DNA of 64,000 nucleotides, taken from contig NZ_JAYMYY010000001.1 of assembly GCF_039889165.1 (NCBI RefSeq), forward strand, positions 1,302,001 through 1,366,000, written 5' to 3'. Source of the DNA: Pseudocitrobacter cyperus. GTDB lineage: Bacteria > Pseudomonadota > Gammaproteobacteria > Enterobacterales > Enterobacteriaceae. Each line of letters starts with the position of its first letter. Positions within the stretch are counted from its first letter, which is position 1. The position numbers and the translations under genes are program-made. Shown here one piece after another: positions 15,890 to 23,500 of the stretch. The notes under the pieces are model-generated. The model was not told the origin of the DNA and did no database searches. It saw only the letters and a list, made by a program, of their open reading frames with translations.

Positions 15890-16205
15890 GTTCTTTCCAG
15901 TGTTGCCATACTTATATGATTGAATGCAATCCCTTCAATCTATATCTTTCACCAGAAAGTGTAAACTGGGTTTTACACTTCGCGCAGAATAATCCTGGAA
16001 TAAAACTAAAAAACGCCAGAAAGTAGCGAATAATGAGATCTAATCTACAATTTTTAACTGTAACATCTTTATTTAATAATTTTTTCGAGATTCTCTACTG
16101 GCGCAAGCCATAAGTAGCGAGATCTTAAACTATTGCCCGCCTCCTCGCTGGCATAAGTACGTCGGAAGATGCTATCCGGTACTGAACAGACAACAGGAGC
16201 ACCTT
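15890..16205. other. Divergent aroG-ybgS intergenic region (316 bp)
   Basis: The half next to aroG carries the TyrR box at 15960-15977. The half next to ybgS (about 16000-16130) is AT-rich with runs of A and T and probably contains the ybgS promoter, but no convincing -35/-10 pair stands out. No open frame or RNA gene was recognised. Confidence 0.5.
15960..15977 (-). promoter_or_regulatory. TyrR box upstream of aroG
   Basis: TGTAAACTGGGTTTTACA matches the strong TyrR box form TGTAAA-N6-TTTACA exactly. It lies 71 bp upstream of the aroG ATG; in E. coli, TyrR represses aroG through one such box, mainly with phenylalanine. Confidence 0.9.
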
Positions 16206-16586
16206 ATGAAAACGACTAAACTGGCCACCCTTCTTCTCACCGCGACGCTTGGCCTCGCCAGCGGCGCAGCCCTGGCAGCCGATTCCGGCGCGCAAAGCAA
16301 TAACGGCCAGGCGAATGCCGCGGCTGACGCCGGTCAGGTCGCCCCTGATGCGAAAGAAAACGTTGCGCCGAATGGTGTCGATAATAGCCAGATTAATACC
16401 GGTTCTGGCGGCACGATGCTGCACCCGAACGGCTCGGCCAGCGGTCATGACGGCATGACCAAAGATGAAGTGCACAAAAATTCGATGTGCAAAGATGGCC
16501 GATGCCCGGATATCAACAAAAAAGTTGAGACCGGCAATGGCGTCAATAACGATGCCGACACCAAAGTCGACGGCACCACGCAGTAA
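16206..16586 (+). CDS. ybgS: Secreted homeobox-like protein YbgS of unknown function
   Basis: The 126-residue product begins with a signal peptide (MKTTKLATLLLTATLGLASG, cleavage after ALAA near residue 24-25). The mature part is small, polar and Asn/Asp/Gly-rich, with two cysteines in NSMCKDGRCPDINKK that could form a disulfide. Length and sequence match E. coli YbgS, whose function is unknown. The start is the ATG after ACAGGAGCACCTT. It is probably monocistronic, followed by a strong terminator at 16608. Confidence 0.93.
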   Translation: MKTTKLATLLLTATLGLASGAALAADSGAQSNNGQANAAADAGQVAPDAKENVAPNGVDNSQINTGSGGTMLHPNGSASGHDGMTKDEVHKNSMCKDGRCPDINKKVETGNGVNNDADTKVDGTTQ

Positions 16587-16607
16587 ATAATGCAACAGGC
16601 TGCAAAC

Positions 16608-16636
16608 AGGAGAGCGAACGCTCTCCTTTTTATTTT
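16608..16636 (+). terminator. ybgS terminator
   Basis: A perfect 9-bp stem AGGAGAGCG/CGCTCTCCT (16608-16616 with 16619-16627) is followed by TTTTATTTT. Confidence 0.9.
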
Positions 16637-16698
16637 GGTGGCGCAAAAAAGGTATGATGTCATACAGTTAACAAGAGCATAAAAATACGGATGACATT

Positions 16699-17643
16699 AT
16701 GGCGCACTCACACTCGCACACTGCTTCTCACCTGCCAGAAGACAAAAACTCTCGCCGTCTGCTGTGGGCATTTATCATTACCGCAGGTTTTATGGTGGTG
16801 GAAACCATCGGCGGGATTATCTCTGGTTCACTGGCGCTGCTGGCCGACGCCGGGCATATGCTCACTGACTCTGCCGCATTGCTGTTTGCCCTGCTGGCAG
16901 TCCACTTTTCGCGCCGCCCGCCAAACGCCCGCCATACCTTTGGCTGGCTGCGTCTGACCACTCTTGCCGCTTTCGTCAACGCTATCGCGCTAGTGTTGAT
17001 CACCATTCTGATCGTCTGGGAAGCCATTCAGCGCTTCTACCATCCACAGCCCATCGCCGGGGCAACTATGATGATCATCGCCGTCGCAGGGCTGGTGGCG
17101 AATATTCTTTCGTTCTGGATCCTGCATCGCGGTAGCGAAGAGAAAAACCTCAATGTGCGCGCCGCGGCGCTGCATGTGATGGGCGACCTGTTGGGGTCGG
17201 TGGGCGCGATTGCGGCAGCGGTAGTGATCATGATGACGGGCTGGACGCCTATCGATCCGATTCTGTCAGTGCTGGTTTCGTGCCTGGTGCTGCGTAGCGC
17301 GTGGTCATTGCTAAAAGAGAGCGTCAATGAACTGCTGGAAGGGGCACCGCGTTCGATGGATGTTCCGGCGCTAAAACGTGAACTGCGCAGGGAGATCCCG
17401 GAAGTACGGGACGTTCACCACGTTCATGTCTGGCTGGTTGGCGAGAAACCGCTGATGACACTGCATGTTCAGGTGGTGCCGCCACACGATCACGATGCTT
17501 TGCTGGAGCGTATTCAGCATTTCCTTGAACATCACTATCAGATTGAACACGCCACCATTCAGATGGAGTATCAGCCCTGCAGCGGCCCGGAATGCCATCT
17601 TAACGTGACGACAACCGGGCACGCTCACCATCACCACCATTAA
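16699..17643 (+). CDS. zitB: Zinc exporter ZitB (cation diffusion facilitator)
   Basis: ZitB is an inner-membrane Zn2+/H+ antiporter that lowers cytosolic zinc. The 314-residue protein has a His-rich N-terminus (MAHSHSHTASH), six predicted TM segments between about residues 20 and 205, and the CDF metal sites LADAGHMLTD in TM2 and HVMGDLLGS in TM5. A C-terminal cytosolic domain (about 215-290) ends in HAHHHHH. Its stop overlaps the stop of convergent pnuC by 4 bp. Regulation by ZntR or Zur is not evident from the sequence. Confidence 0.96.
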   Translation: MAHSHSHTASHLPEDKNSRRLLWAFIITAGFMVVETIGGIISGSLALLADAGHMLTDSAALLFALLAVHFSRRPPNARHTFGWLRLTTLAAFVNAIALVLITILIVWEAIQRFYHPQPIAGATMMIIAVAGLVANILSFWILHRGSEEKNLNVRAAALHVMGDLLGSVGAIAAAVVIMMTGWTPIDPILSVLVSCLVLRSAWSLLKESVNELLEGAPRSMDVPALKRELRREIPEVRDVHHVHVWLVGEKPLMTLHVQVVPPHDHDALLERIQHFLEHHYQIEHATIQMEYQPCSGPECHLNVTTTGHAHHHHH

Positions 17644-18356
17644 TGTGAAAACGCGCGAGAGCCTCGCTCATGCGCGCTGTTTATCCACATCCGGCTGCCG
17701 TTCAGAGCGATAAAGGTCAGAATCAGATACTCCAGCGACATGGCATAGACGCCCTGCAAGGCGAAGATCACCACACTGATAACGTTAATGATCACCCACA
17801 GCAGCCAGTTTTCCACATATTTGCGCGTCATCAGCACCATCGCGACGATAGACAATACCATCATGCAAGAGTCCCAGAACGGGAAAGCATCGGGCTGTAG
17901 CTCTGGCTGCGTGACATTCAGACCGGCGAACTGCATTACATTCACTGCCACACGCGTCAAAAAGGCGAACACAGGATCGATATATACCGTCATCAGGGCA
18001 ATTGCCACCACGCAGGCGGCCAGCCAGCCAATCGCTTTCGGTTTCGGCAACCAGCGAATTTGCAGCTCAGCTTCATGCTGATTGGTTTGCCGCGACCACG
18101 CGTACCAACCGTAAATATTCGCCGCAAAGAAGAGTTGCAGTAACAGGCTGGCGTAGAGCTGGATCTGGAAGAAAATAATCGCAAACAGCGTGACGTTAAT
18201 CAGCCCGAAAAAGTAGTTCACAATTTTTTCGAGACTCGCCAGCCAGATACAGAGCAATCCCGCGATGGTGCCAACGGCTTCAATCCAGGAGAGATCGTAA
18301 CCGCCCGCGCCAATCGGGATATGCACCAGAATATTTTGCGTACTAAAGAAATCCAT
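17640..18356 (-). CDS. pnuC: Nicotinamide riboside transporter PnuC
   Basis: PnuC is an inner-membrane facilitator for nicotinamide riboside, coupled to phosphorylation by NadR. The 238-residue product is largely hydrophobic with about seven TM segments and carries the family features WIEAVGTIAGLLCIWLAS, NIYGWYAW and WLLWVIINVISVV. It is 22 bp downstream of nadA, forming the nadA-pnuC operon known from E. coli and Salmonella, so it shares the NadR box at 19496. It converges with zitB. Confidence 0.96.
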   Translation of the reverse strand: MDFFSTQNILVHIPIGAGGYDLSWIEAVGTIAGLLCIWLASLEKIVNYFFGLINVTLFAIIFFQIQLYASLLLQLFFAANIYGWYAWSRQTNQHEAELQIRWLPKPKAIGWLAACVVAIALMTVYIDPVFAFLTRVAVNVMQFAGLNVTQPELQPDAFPFWDSCMMVLSIVAMVLMTRKYVENWLLWVIINVISVVIFALQGVYAMSLEYLILTFIALNGSRMWINSAHERGSRAFSH

Positions 18357-18378
18357 TTTGTCTCCAGAGTGTTAGTCG

Positions 18379-19422
18379 CTATCCCCGAAGTGTAGCCGCA
18401 AAATCGAGCATCCGGTTCAACGGCACCAGTGCTGCCTGGCGCAGCGCTTCGTCGACGTGGATCTCATGGGCTTCCCCGCCCTTCTCCAGCCCTTCCGCAA
18501 TAGCTTTCAGGCCATTCATTGCCATCCACGGACAGTGGGCGCAGGTACGACAGGTTGCGCCTTCTCCGGCGGTCGGGGCTTCCAGCAGCTCTTTCTCCGG
18601 TACGGCCTGCTGCATTTTGTAGAAGATCCCACGGTCGGTCGCAACAATCAGTTGCGGATGCGGCAGCGTTTTAGCAGCGTTAATCAACTGGCTGGTCGAG
18701 CCTACGGCATCGGCCATATCGACAATCGCCTGTGGTGATTCAGGGTGAACCAGAATAGCGGCCTGCGGGTACAGCGCTTTCATACGAGCCAACGCCTGCG
18801 TTTTGAACTCGTCGTGGACGATGCAAGCCCCCTGCCAGCACAGCACATCGGCTCCGGTTTGCTTTTGCACGTAGCGACCGAGATGACGATCCGGCGCCCA
18901 GATGATTTTTTCCCCTAAACTATCAAGATGCTCAATGAGTTCTACGGCAATACTCGACGTGACCACCCAGTCAGCACGCGCTTTCACGGCAGCAGAAGTA
19001 TTAGCATAAACCACGACCGTGCGATCAGGATGCTCATCGCAGAAAGCGTTGAATGCCTCACTCGGGCAGCCGAGATCCAGCGAACATTCCGCGTGCAGCG
19101 TCGGCATGAGTATGGTTTTTTCCGGGCTAAGGATTTTCGCCGTCTCGCCCATAAAACGCACGCCCGCCACCAGCAAGGTGGTCGCAGGATGCTTTGCGCC
19201 AAAGCGCGCCATCTCCAGCGAATCAGAGATACAGCCGCCGGTCTCTTCTGCCAGTTGCTGAATTTCCGGATCGGTATAGTAATGGGCCACCATTACCGCG
19301 TTGCGCTCTTTCAGCAGGCGTTTGATTTTCTCGCGATAAAACTGTTTTTCGTCCACGCTAAGGGCAACCGGCTTCGGCGGGAAGGGGTAAATTGCGGCTT
19401 CTGGGTCAAACATCACGCTCAT
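18379..19422 (-). CDS. nadA: Quinolinate synthase NadA
   Basis: NadA condenses iminoaspartate (from NadB) with dihydroxyacetone phosphate to quinolinate in de novo NAD synthesis, using an oxygen-sensitive [4Fe-4S] cluster. The start is placed at the second of two adjacent ATGs (MSVMFDPEAAIYPFP), giving 347 residues as in E. coli. The cluster cysteines are in SLDLGCPSEA (Cys113), CWQGACIVHDEF (Cys200) and the C-terminal CRTCAHCPWM (Cys297 region). It is first in the nadA-pnuC operon. Confidence 0.97.
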   Translation of the reverse strand: MSVMFDPEAAIYPFPPKPVALSVDEKQFYREKIKRLLKERNAVMVAHYYTDPEIQQLAEETGGCISDSLEMARFGAKHPATTLLVAGVRFMGETAKILSPEKTILMPTLHAECSLDLGCPSEAFNAFCDEHPDRTVVVYANTSAAVKARADWVVTSSIAVELIEHLDSLGEKIIWAPDRHLGRYVQKQTGADVLCWQGACIVHDEFKTQALARMKALYPQAAILVHPESPQAIVDMADAVGSTSQLINAAKTLPHPQLIVATDRGIFYKMQQAVPEKELLEAPTAGEGATCRTCAHCPWMAMNGLKAIAEGLEKGGEAHEIHVDEALRQAALVPLNRMLDFAATLRG

Positions 19423-19495
19423 CATGCTGTCTCGTTTTACTGACTTAACGAAATTGCCGATAACAGGCGTATTAAACGCATCAATCGGACACTGG

Positions 19496-19513
19496 TGTTT
19501 TATATGCTAAACA
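19496..19513 (-). promoter_or_regulatory. NadR box upstream of nadA
   Basis: TGTTTTATATGCTAAACA fits the NadR consensus TGTTTA-N6-TAAACA with one mismatch. It lies 73 bp upstream of nadA, so NAD-bound NadR should repress nadA-pnuC. Confidence 0.82.
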
Positions 19514-19639
19514 AGATAGCTGAAATGAGGAGAAAAGTCGTGGAGATTTTAGGGGGAGTTTTGTGCGGGCAGTGTCAGGTAGCGCAGTGCTCAACACCGA
19601 ACCAGCAGCAGGTTCGAATCGTTTATTTCTGCGCATAGC

Positions 19640-19666
19640 AAAAAGGCGCCTTTAGGGCGCCTTTTT
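19640..19666 (-). terminator. Terminator of the Lys/Val tRNA operon
   Basis: AAAAAGGCGCC and GGCGCCTTTTT form a nearly perfect dyad with a short loop, T-rich on both strands. It lies directly after the last tRNA-Lys gene; its symmetry also allows termination from the other side. Confidence 0.85.
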
Positions 19667-19670
19667 ACAT

Positions 19671-19746
19671 TGGTGGGTCGTGCAGGATTCGAACCTGCGA
19701 CCAATTGATTAAAAGTCAACTGCTCTACCAACTGAGCTAACGACCC
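19671..19746 (-). tRNA. lysQ: tRNA-Lys (anticodon TTT), seventh gene of the operon
   Basis: A 76-nt tRNA read on the reverse strand from GGGTCGTTAGCTC to the encoded CCA. The anticodon loop CTTTTAA gives UUU, and the acceptor GGGTCGT pairs with ACGACCC. Position in the cluster matches lysQ of E. coli. Identical to the other four lysine copies as far as I can see. Confidence 0.96.
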
Positions 19747-19779
19747 CTTGCGGGATTTTACTGCTTAAATCATTCAGGA

Positions 19780-19855
19780 TGGTGGGTCGTGCAGGATTCG
19801 AACCTGCGACCAATTGATTAAAAGTCAACTGCTCTACCAACTGAGCTAACGACCC
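19780..19855 (-). tRNA. lysZ: tRNA-Lys (TTT), sixth gene of the operon
   Basis: A 76-nt copy of the same tRNA-Lys(UUU), with encoded CCA, 33 bp from the lysQ copy. The position corresponds to lysZ. Confidence 0.96.
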
Positions 19856-19902
19856 ATCTGGGTGTTGCCTGAAAGATTTTTACTCGGTTACCAATCTAAA
19901 AT

Positions 19903-20002
19903 TGGTGGGTCGTGCAGGATGACTCGGCTTTGCCTTGCCCTACGGGCCGTTGCTAACGCAACGTTATCCTTCACGTTTTACTACCGTTTCCACCAGAACG
20001 AT
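19903..20002 (-). repeat. 100-bp spacer repeat, copy B, with duplicated tRNA-Lys 3' end (rtT-like)
   Basis: On the transcribed strand this unit begins directly after the CCA of the tRNA-Lys at 20003 and ends with an exact copy of the last 18 nt of tRNA-Lys (ATCCTGCACGACCCACCA). The part between contains a GTTGC/GCAAC dyad and a GGCCCGTAGGGC hairpin. It differs from copy A (20194-20293) at one position. This matches the pattern of rtT-type repeats, in which a tRNA 3' end is duplicated with its spacer in a tRNA operon. Confidence 0.85.
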
Positions 20003-20078
20003 TGGTGGGTCGTGCAGGATTCGAACCTGCGACCAATTGATTAAAAGTCAACTGCTCTACCAACTGAGCTAACGACCC
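20003..20078 (-). tRNA. lysY: tRNA-Lys (TTT), fifth gene of the operon
   Basis: A 76-nt tRNA-Lys(UUU) copy with encoded CCA. Transcribed 3 bp after the tRNA-Val at 20082 and followed immediately by repeat copy B. The position corresponds to lysY. Confidence 0.96.
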
Positions 20079-20081
20079 GAG

Positions 20082-20157
20082 TGGTGGGTGATGACGGGAT
20101 CGAACCGCCGACCCCCTCCTTGTAAGGGAGGTGCTCTCCCAGCTGAGCTAATCACCC
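20082..20157 (-). tRNA. valZ: tRNA-Val (anticodon TAC), fourth gene of the operon
   Basis: A 76-nt tRNA read on the reverse strand from GGGTGATTAGCTC to CCA. The anticodon loop CTTACAA gives UAC, reading GUA/GUG. The position corresponds to valZ. Confidence 0.96.
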
Positions 20158-20193
20158 GATACTGCGCTGGATACTACTTACTAACTAAGTTAG

Positions 20194-20293
20194 TGGTGGG
20201 TCGTGCAGGATGACTCGGCTTTGCCTCGCCCTACGGGCCGTTGCTAACGCAACGTTATCCTTCACGTTTTACTACCGTTTCCACCAGAACGAT
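20194..20293 (-). repeat. 100-bp spacer repeat, copy A, with duplicated tRNA-Lys 3' end (rtT-like)
   Basis: This unit follows the tRNA-Lys at 20294 with no gap and ends with the same 18-nt tRNA 3'-end duplication as copy B. The two copies are 99 of 100 identical, much closer than neutral spacer should be, which suggests recent gene conversion or function. Processing at the CCA ends would release a roughly 80-100-nt by-product RNA from each. Confidence 0.85.
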
Positions 20294-20369
20294 TGGTGGG
20301 TCGTGCAGGATTCGAACCTGCGACCAATTGATTAAAAGTCAACTGCTCTACCAACTGAGCTAACGACCC
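20294..20369 (-). tRNA. lysW: tRNA-Lys (TTT), third gene of the operon
   Basis: A 76-nt tRNA-Lys(UUU) copy with encoded CCA, 2 bp after the preceding tRNA-Val and directly before repeat copy A. The position corresponds to lysW. Confidence 0.96.
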
Positions 20370-20371
20370 GG

Positions 20372-20447
20372 TGGTGGGTGATGACGGGATCGAACCGCCG
20401 ACCCCCTCCTTGTAAGGGAGGTGCTCTCCCAGCTGAGCTAATCACCC
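20372..20447 (-). tRNA. valT: tRNA-Val (TAC), second gene of the operon
   Basis: A 76-nt tRNA-Val(UAC) copy identical to the one at 20082-20157, with encoded CCA. The position corresponds to valT. Confidence 0.96.
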
Positions 20448-20471
20448 GATACTACGCTGGATACTGCTAAT

Positions 20472-20547
20472 TGGTGGGTCGTGCAGGATTCGAACCTGCG
20501 ACCAATTGATTAAAAGTCAACTGCTCTACCAACTGAGCTAACGACCC
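20472..20547 (-). tRNA. lysT: tRNA-Lys (TTT), first gene of the operon
   Basis: A 76-nt tRNA-Lys(UUU) copy with encoded CCA, the first gene behind the promoter at 20598-20625. The position corresponds to lysT. Confidence 0.96.
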
Positions 20548-20597
20548 ACTTTTACGTTGTTTTCGAGATGTTTAATATCCCGTTGCAACGGCGGCAT

Positions 20598-20625
20598 ATA
20601 TTACTGATTTCAGAATTGAGCGCAA
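20598..20625 (-). promoter_or_regulatory. Promoter of the Lys/Val tRNA operon
   Basis: On the reverse strand TTGCGC (-35, 20620-20625) and TAATAT (-10, 20598-20603) are 16 bp apart, followed by a GC-rich ATGCCGCCG discriminator. This is the usual form of a stringently controlled stable-RNA promoter, about 40-45 bp upstream of lysT. Confidence 0.75.
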
Positions 20626-20711
20626 CAAATATTTCGACGAAGGTCACTTAAGTGCTTATGTTTCATGCGGCATGACCAGAAATAACACGTTTCCTGGTCA
20701 TGCTTCAGGCA

Positions 20712-21506
20712 TTACATCCCATTAAGGCGTTTCTGAGCCTGTTTAGCACCATCGGTGCCTGGGTACTTCGCAACCACCTGCTGGTACACTGCTTTCGCTT
20801 TAGCAGTATCCCCTTTGTCCTGCATGATCACCCCGACCTTAAACATCGCGTCAGCCGCTTTGGGTGATTTCGGGTAATTTTTCACCACGGAGGCAAAATA
20901 GTACGCCGCATCATCTTTTTTACCCTTGTTGTAATTCAACTGACCGAGCCAATAATTGGCATTCGGCTGATACGTTGAATCAGGATATTTTTTGATGAAG
21001 TTCTGAAACGCTACCAATGCATCATCCTGGCGAGAAGAGTCCTTCACCAGCGCAATGGCTGCGTTATAGTCCGTATTCGCGTCTCCGGTCTGTACAGGCA
21101 CACCTGAGGCCGCTGCGTCGGCAGTCGATGCTGGCGTTGCCGTCGCGCTGCCGCCTTGCTCACCGGACGCCTGCTGCGTCTGTGCGCCCGTACCGCCGTT
21201 AGTCAGACCGTCAATCTGCAACAGGATCTGCTTCTGGCGCTCAACAATCTGGTTCATCTGGTACTGACTTTCCTGGATTTGACCACGCAGGGAGTCGATA
21301 TCAGATTGGTTATCAGAAAGTTGTTGCTGGAGTTGGGTCAAAAGTTGACTGTGAGCATTAGAAATACGCTCAAGAGTGGTGACACGGTCTTCGACCGAGC
21401 CTGAGCCGACACTACTGATTGGCGCCTGAGCATTAGCGGCCCAGGGGGCCGCTATGCCAACCAGTAACGACAGACTCAACATGTGATGTCTGAAGTTACT
21501 GCTCAT
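20712..21506 (-). CDS. cpoB: Cell division coordinator CpoB (YbgF)
   Basis: CpoB is a periplasmic protein that binds TolA and PBP1B and coordinates peptidoglycan synthesis with outer-membrane constriction. The 264-residue precursor has a signal peptide (cleavage after AANA near 26), an N-terminal trimeric coiled coil (about 38-100, SVEDRVTTLERISNAHSQLL onward), a Gln/Ala/Ser/Thr-rich linker (about 100-142), and a C-terminal domain of TPR repeats (about 145-260; YFASVVKNYPKSPKAADAM is one). It is the last gene of the tol-pal cluster, 9 bp after pal. Confidence 0.96.
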   Translation of the reverse strand: MSSNFRHHMLSLSLLVGIAAPWAANAQAPISSVGSGSVEDRVTTLERISNAHSQLLTQLQQQLSDNQSDIDSLRGQIQESQYQMNQIVERQKQILLQIDGLTNGGTGAQTQQASGEQGGSATATPASTADAAASGVPVQTGDANTDYNAAIALVKDSSRQDDALVAFQNFIKKYPDSTYQPNANYWLGQLNYNKGKKDDAAYYFASVVKNYPKSPKAADAMFKVGVIMQDKGDTAKAKAVYQQVVAKYPGTDGAKQAQKRLNGM

Positions 21507-21515
21507 GCAATTCTC

Positions 21516-22040
21516 TTAGTAAACCAGTACGGCACGACGGTTTTTGGAGTAAGCCGCTTCGTCATGACCCAGTACTGCAGGTTTTTCTTTACCGTAAGAA
21601 ACGATGGAGATCTGGTCAGCAGAAACGCCTTTACCCTGCAGGTACATCTTAACAGCGTTAGCACGGCGTTCGCCCAGGGAGATGTTGTACTCAGGAGTAC
21701 CACGTTCGTCCGCATGACCTTCTACGGTGACTTTGTAAGACGGGTTGCTACGCAGGAAGTTAGCGTGTGCATCCAGCATTGCAGCGAAGTCAGAACGGAT
21801 ATCGTATTTATCCAGATCGAAGTATACGATGTTGTTCTGCTGCAGTTGTTGCATCTGCAGACGAGCCTGCTCTTCGGAGGACATGTTGCCGCTGCCGTTT
21901 GCATCCATACCAGTGCCAGCACCGTTCAGCATGCCGCCTTCGCTGCCATCATTGCTTGCATTCTTGTTAGAAGAACACGCAGCAATTGCCATTACCGGCA
22001 GAGCCAGCATCAGTCCTTTCAGCACTTTGTTCAGTTGCAT
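21516..22040 (-). CDS. pal: Peptidoglycan-associated outer-membrane lipoprotein Pal
   Basis: Pal anchors the outer membrane to peptidoglycan and is moved by the TolQRA-TolB machine during division. The 174-residue precursor has a lipobox with acceptor Cys22 (AIAAC), a Gly/Ser/Asn-rich linker and a C-terminal OmpA-like domain (about 68-174) including FDLDKYDIRSDF, VEGHADERGTPEYNI and the diaminopimelate-binding NISLGERRANAV. It lies 35 bp downstream of tolB. Confidence 0.98.
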   Translation of the reverse strand: MQLNKVLKGLMLALPVMAIAACSSNKNASNDGSEGGMLNGAGTGMDANGSGNMSSEEQARLQMQQLQQNNIVYFDLDKYDIRSDFAAMLDAHANFLRSNPSYKVTVEGHADERGTPEYNISLGERRANAVKMYLQGKGVSADQISIVSYGKEKPAVLGHDEAAYSKNRRAVLVY

Positions 22041-22075
22041 TTCTTTGATTCCTTTAATAATTCAATTATTTATTA

Positions 22076-23368
22076 TTACAGATACGGCGACCAGGCAGGG
22101 AATTTGACCTGTCCATCAGTTGCCGGAAGACGCGCTTTGAAACGCCCATCTGTAGAAACCAGATTCAGCACGGATCCCATCCCCTGAGAAGAGCTGTAGA
22201 TTACCATAGTGCCGTTAGGTGCCAGACTTGGCGTTTCGTCCAAAAACGTTGACGACAATACTTGTACGCCACCCGCTTCCAGATCTTGTTTGGCAATGTG
22301 CTGCTGCCCACCATTGGAGCTAACCATTACCATAAACTTACCGTCGCTGCTCACATCCGCATCCTGGTTCTGAGAACCTTCCCAGGTAATACGCTGCGGA
22401 GCACCGCCGTTAACATTAACTTTATATACCTGCGGACGACCGGCCTGGTCAGAGGTGAAGGCCAGATTCTGGCTGTCCGGGAACCAGGTTGGTTCGGTGT
22501 TGTTGCTGCGACCATCAGTCACCTGGCGGATCTGGCCGGAGCCAATATCCATCACGTACAGGTTCAGACTACCGGTTTTAGACAAGGCAAACGCCAGTTT
22601 GCTGCCATCCGGAGAGAACGCTGGCGCACCGTTGTGGCGCGGGAACGACGCAACCTGACGAACCGCTCCGTTAGACAGCGTCTGGATAACCAGCGCAGAA
22701 CGGCCGCTTTCGAAGGTGACATAAGCCAGTTTAGAACCGTCCGGAGACCATGCCGGAGACATCAGCGGCTGCGGTGAACGGTGAACCACAAACTGGTTGT
22801 AACCATCGTAGTCAGAAACACGCAGCTCATACGGGAACTGGCCGCCGTTGGTCTGAACGACATAAGCAATACGGGTACGGAACGCACCTTTGATGCTGGT
22901 CAGCTTCTCAAACACTTCGTCACTGGCAGTGTGGCCGGCATAGCGCAGCCACTGCTTGTTCACTTTGTAAGAGTTCTGTGCCAGAACGGTGCCCGGCGCG
23001 CCGCCGGTATCAACCAACTGATAAGCAACAGTATAGCTGCCATCAGCATTAGGCGAGACCTGGCCGACGACGACCGCATCAATACCCAGCGCTGACCATG
23101 CAGCAGGTTGAACGTCCTGCGCAGTAGCTGGCTGCTGTGGTAGTTTTGCACGATCTAACGGATTAAATTTACCGCTGTTGCGCAAGTCAGCACCGACGAT
23201 ACCGCCGATGTCTTCAGGCGCAGCGCCCGGCCCGGCCCACTGGAAAGGAACCACGCCAATTGGACGCGCCGAGTCTACCCCCTGGGTAATCTCGATACGT
23301 ACTTCTGCGTGCAGCACTGCTGCCCACAGCATTAAGAAACTAAATGCTACTCGTAATGCCTGCTTCAT
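22076..23368 (-). CDS. tolB: Tol-Pal system periplasmic beta-propeller protein TolB
   Basis: TolB binds Pal and TolA and lets the Tol motor mobilise Pal. The start is placed at the second of two adjacent ATGs (MKQALRVAF), giving 430 residues as in E. coli. A signal peptide ends at VLHA (about 21), leaving the TolA-binding N-terminus EVRIEITQG. An alpha/beta domain (about 22-160) and a six-bladed beta-propeller follow, with repeats such as SPAWSPDGSKLAYVTF, APAFSPDGSKLAFAL and EPTWFPDSQNLAFTS. The 132-bp gap to tolA could hold a secondary promoter. Confidence 0.97.
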   Translation of the reverse strand: MKQALRVAFSFLMLWAAVLHAEVRIEITQGVDSARPIGVVPFQWAGPGAAPEDIGGIVGADLRNSGKFNPLDRAKLPQQPATAQDVQPAAWSALGIDAVVVGQVSPNADGSYTVAYQLVDTGGAPGTVLAQNSYKVNKQWLRYAGHTASDEVFEKLTSIKGAFRTRIAYVVQTNGGQFPYELRVSDYDGYNQFVVHRSPQPLMSPAWSPDGSKLAYVTFESGRSALVIQTLSNGAVRQVASFPRHNGAPAFSPDGSKLAFALSKTGSLNLYVMDIGSGQIRQVTDGRSNNTEPTWFPDSQNLAFTSDQAGRPQVYKVNVNGGAPQRITWEGSQNQDADVSSDGKFMVMVSSNGGQQHIAKQDLEAGGVQVLSSTFLDETPSLAPNGTMVIYSSSQGMGSVLNLVSTDGRFKARLPATDGQVKFPAWSPYL

Positions 23369-23500
23369 CATATCTCCCTTACCCGGGCGGAAAGCCCACG
23401 ATAATTTAGCAGAATGTTAACAAACTCAAATACACAAAACTACCAAAACCCTGCGACCGCGCTGCCTTTATTTTCCCCATTCACATGGGGAAAATATACC

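Noticed and set aside
19903..19920. Truncated tRNA-Lys as a separate tRNA pseudogene or an integration attachment site.
   Set aside because: The same 18-nt end occurs twice, each as part of a conserved 100-bp unit inside the operon, and no integrase or island is present, so a duplicated spacer unit explains it better.
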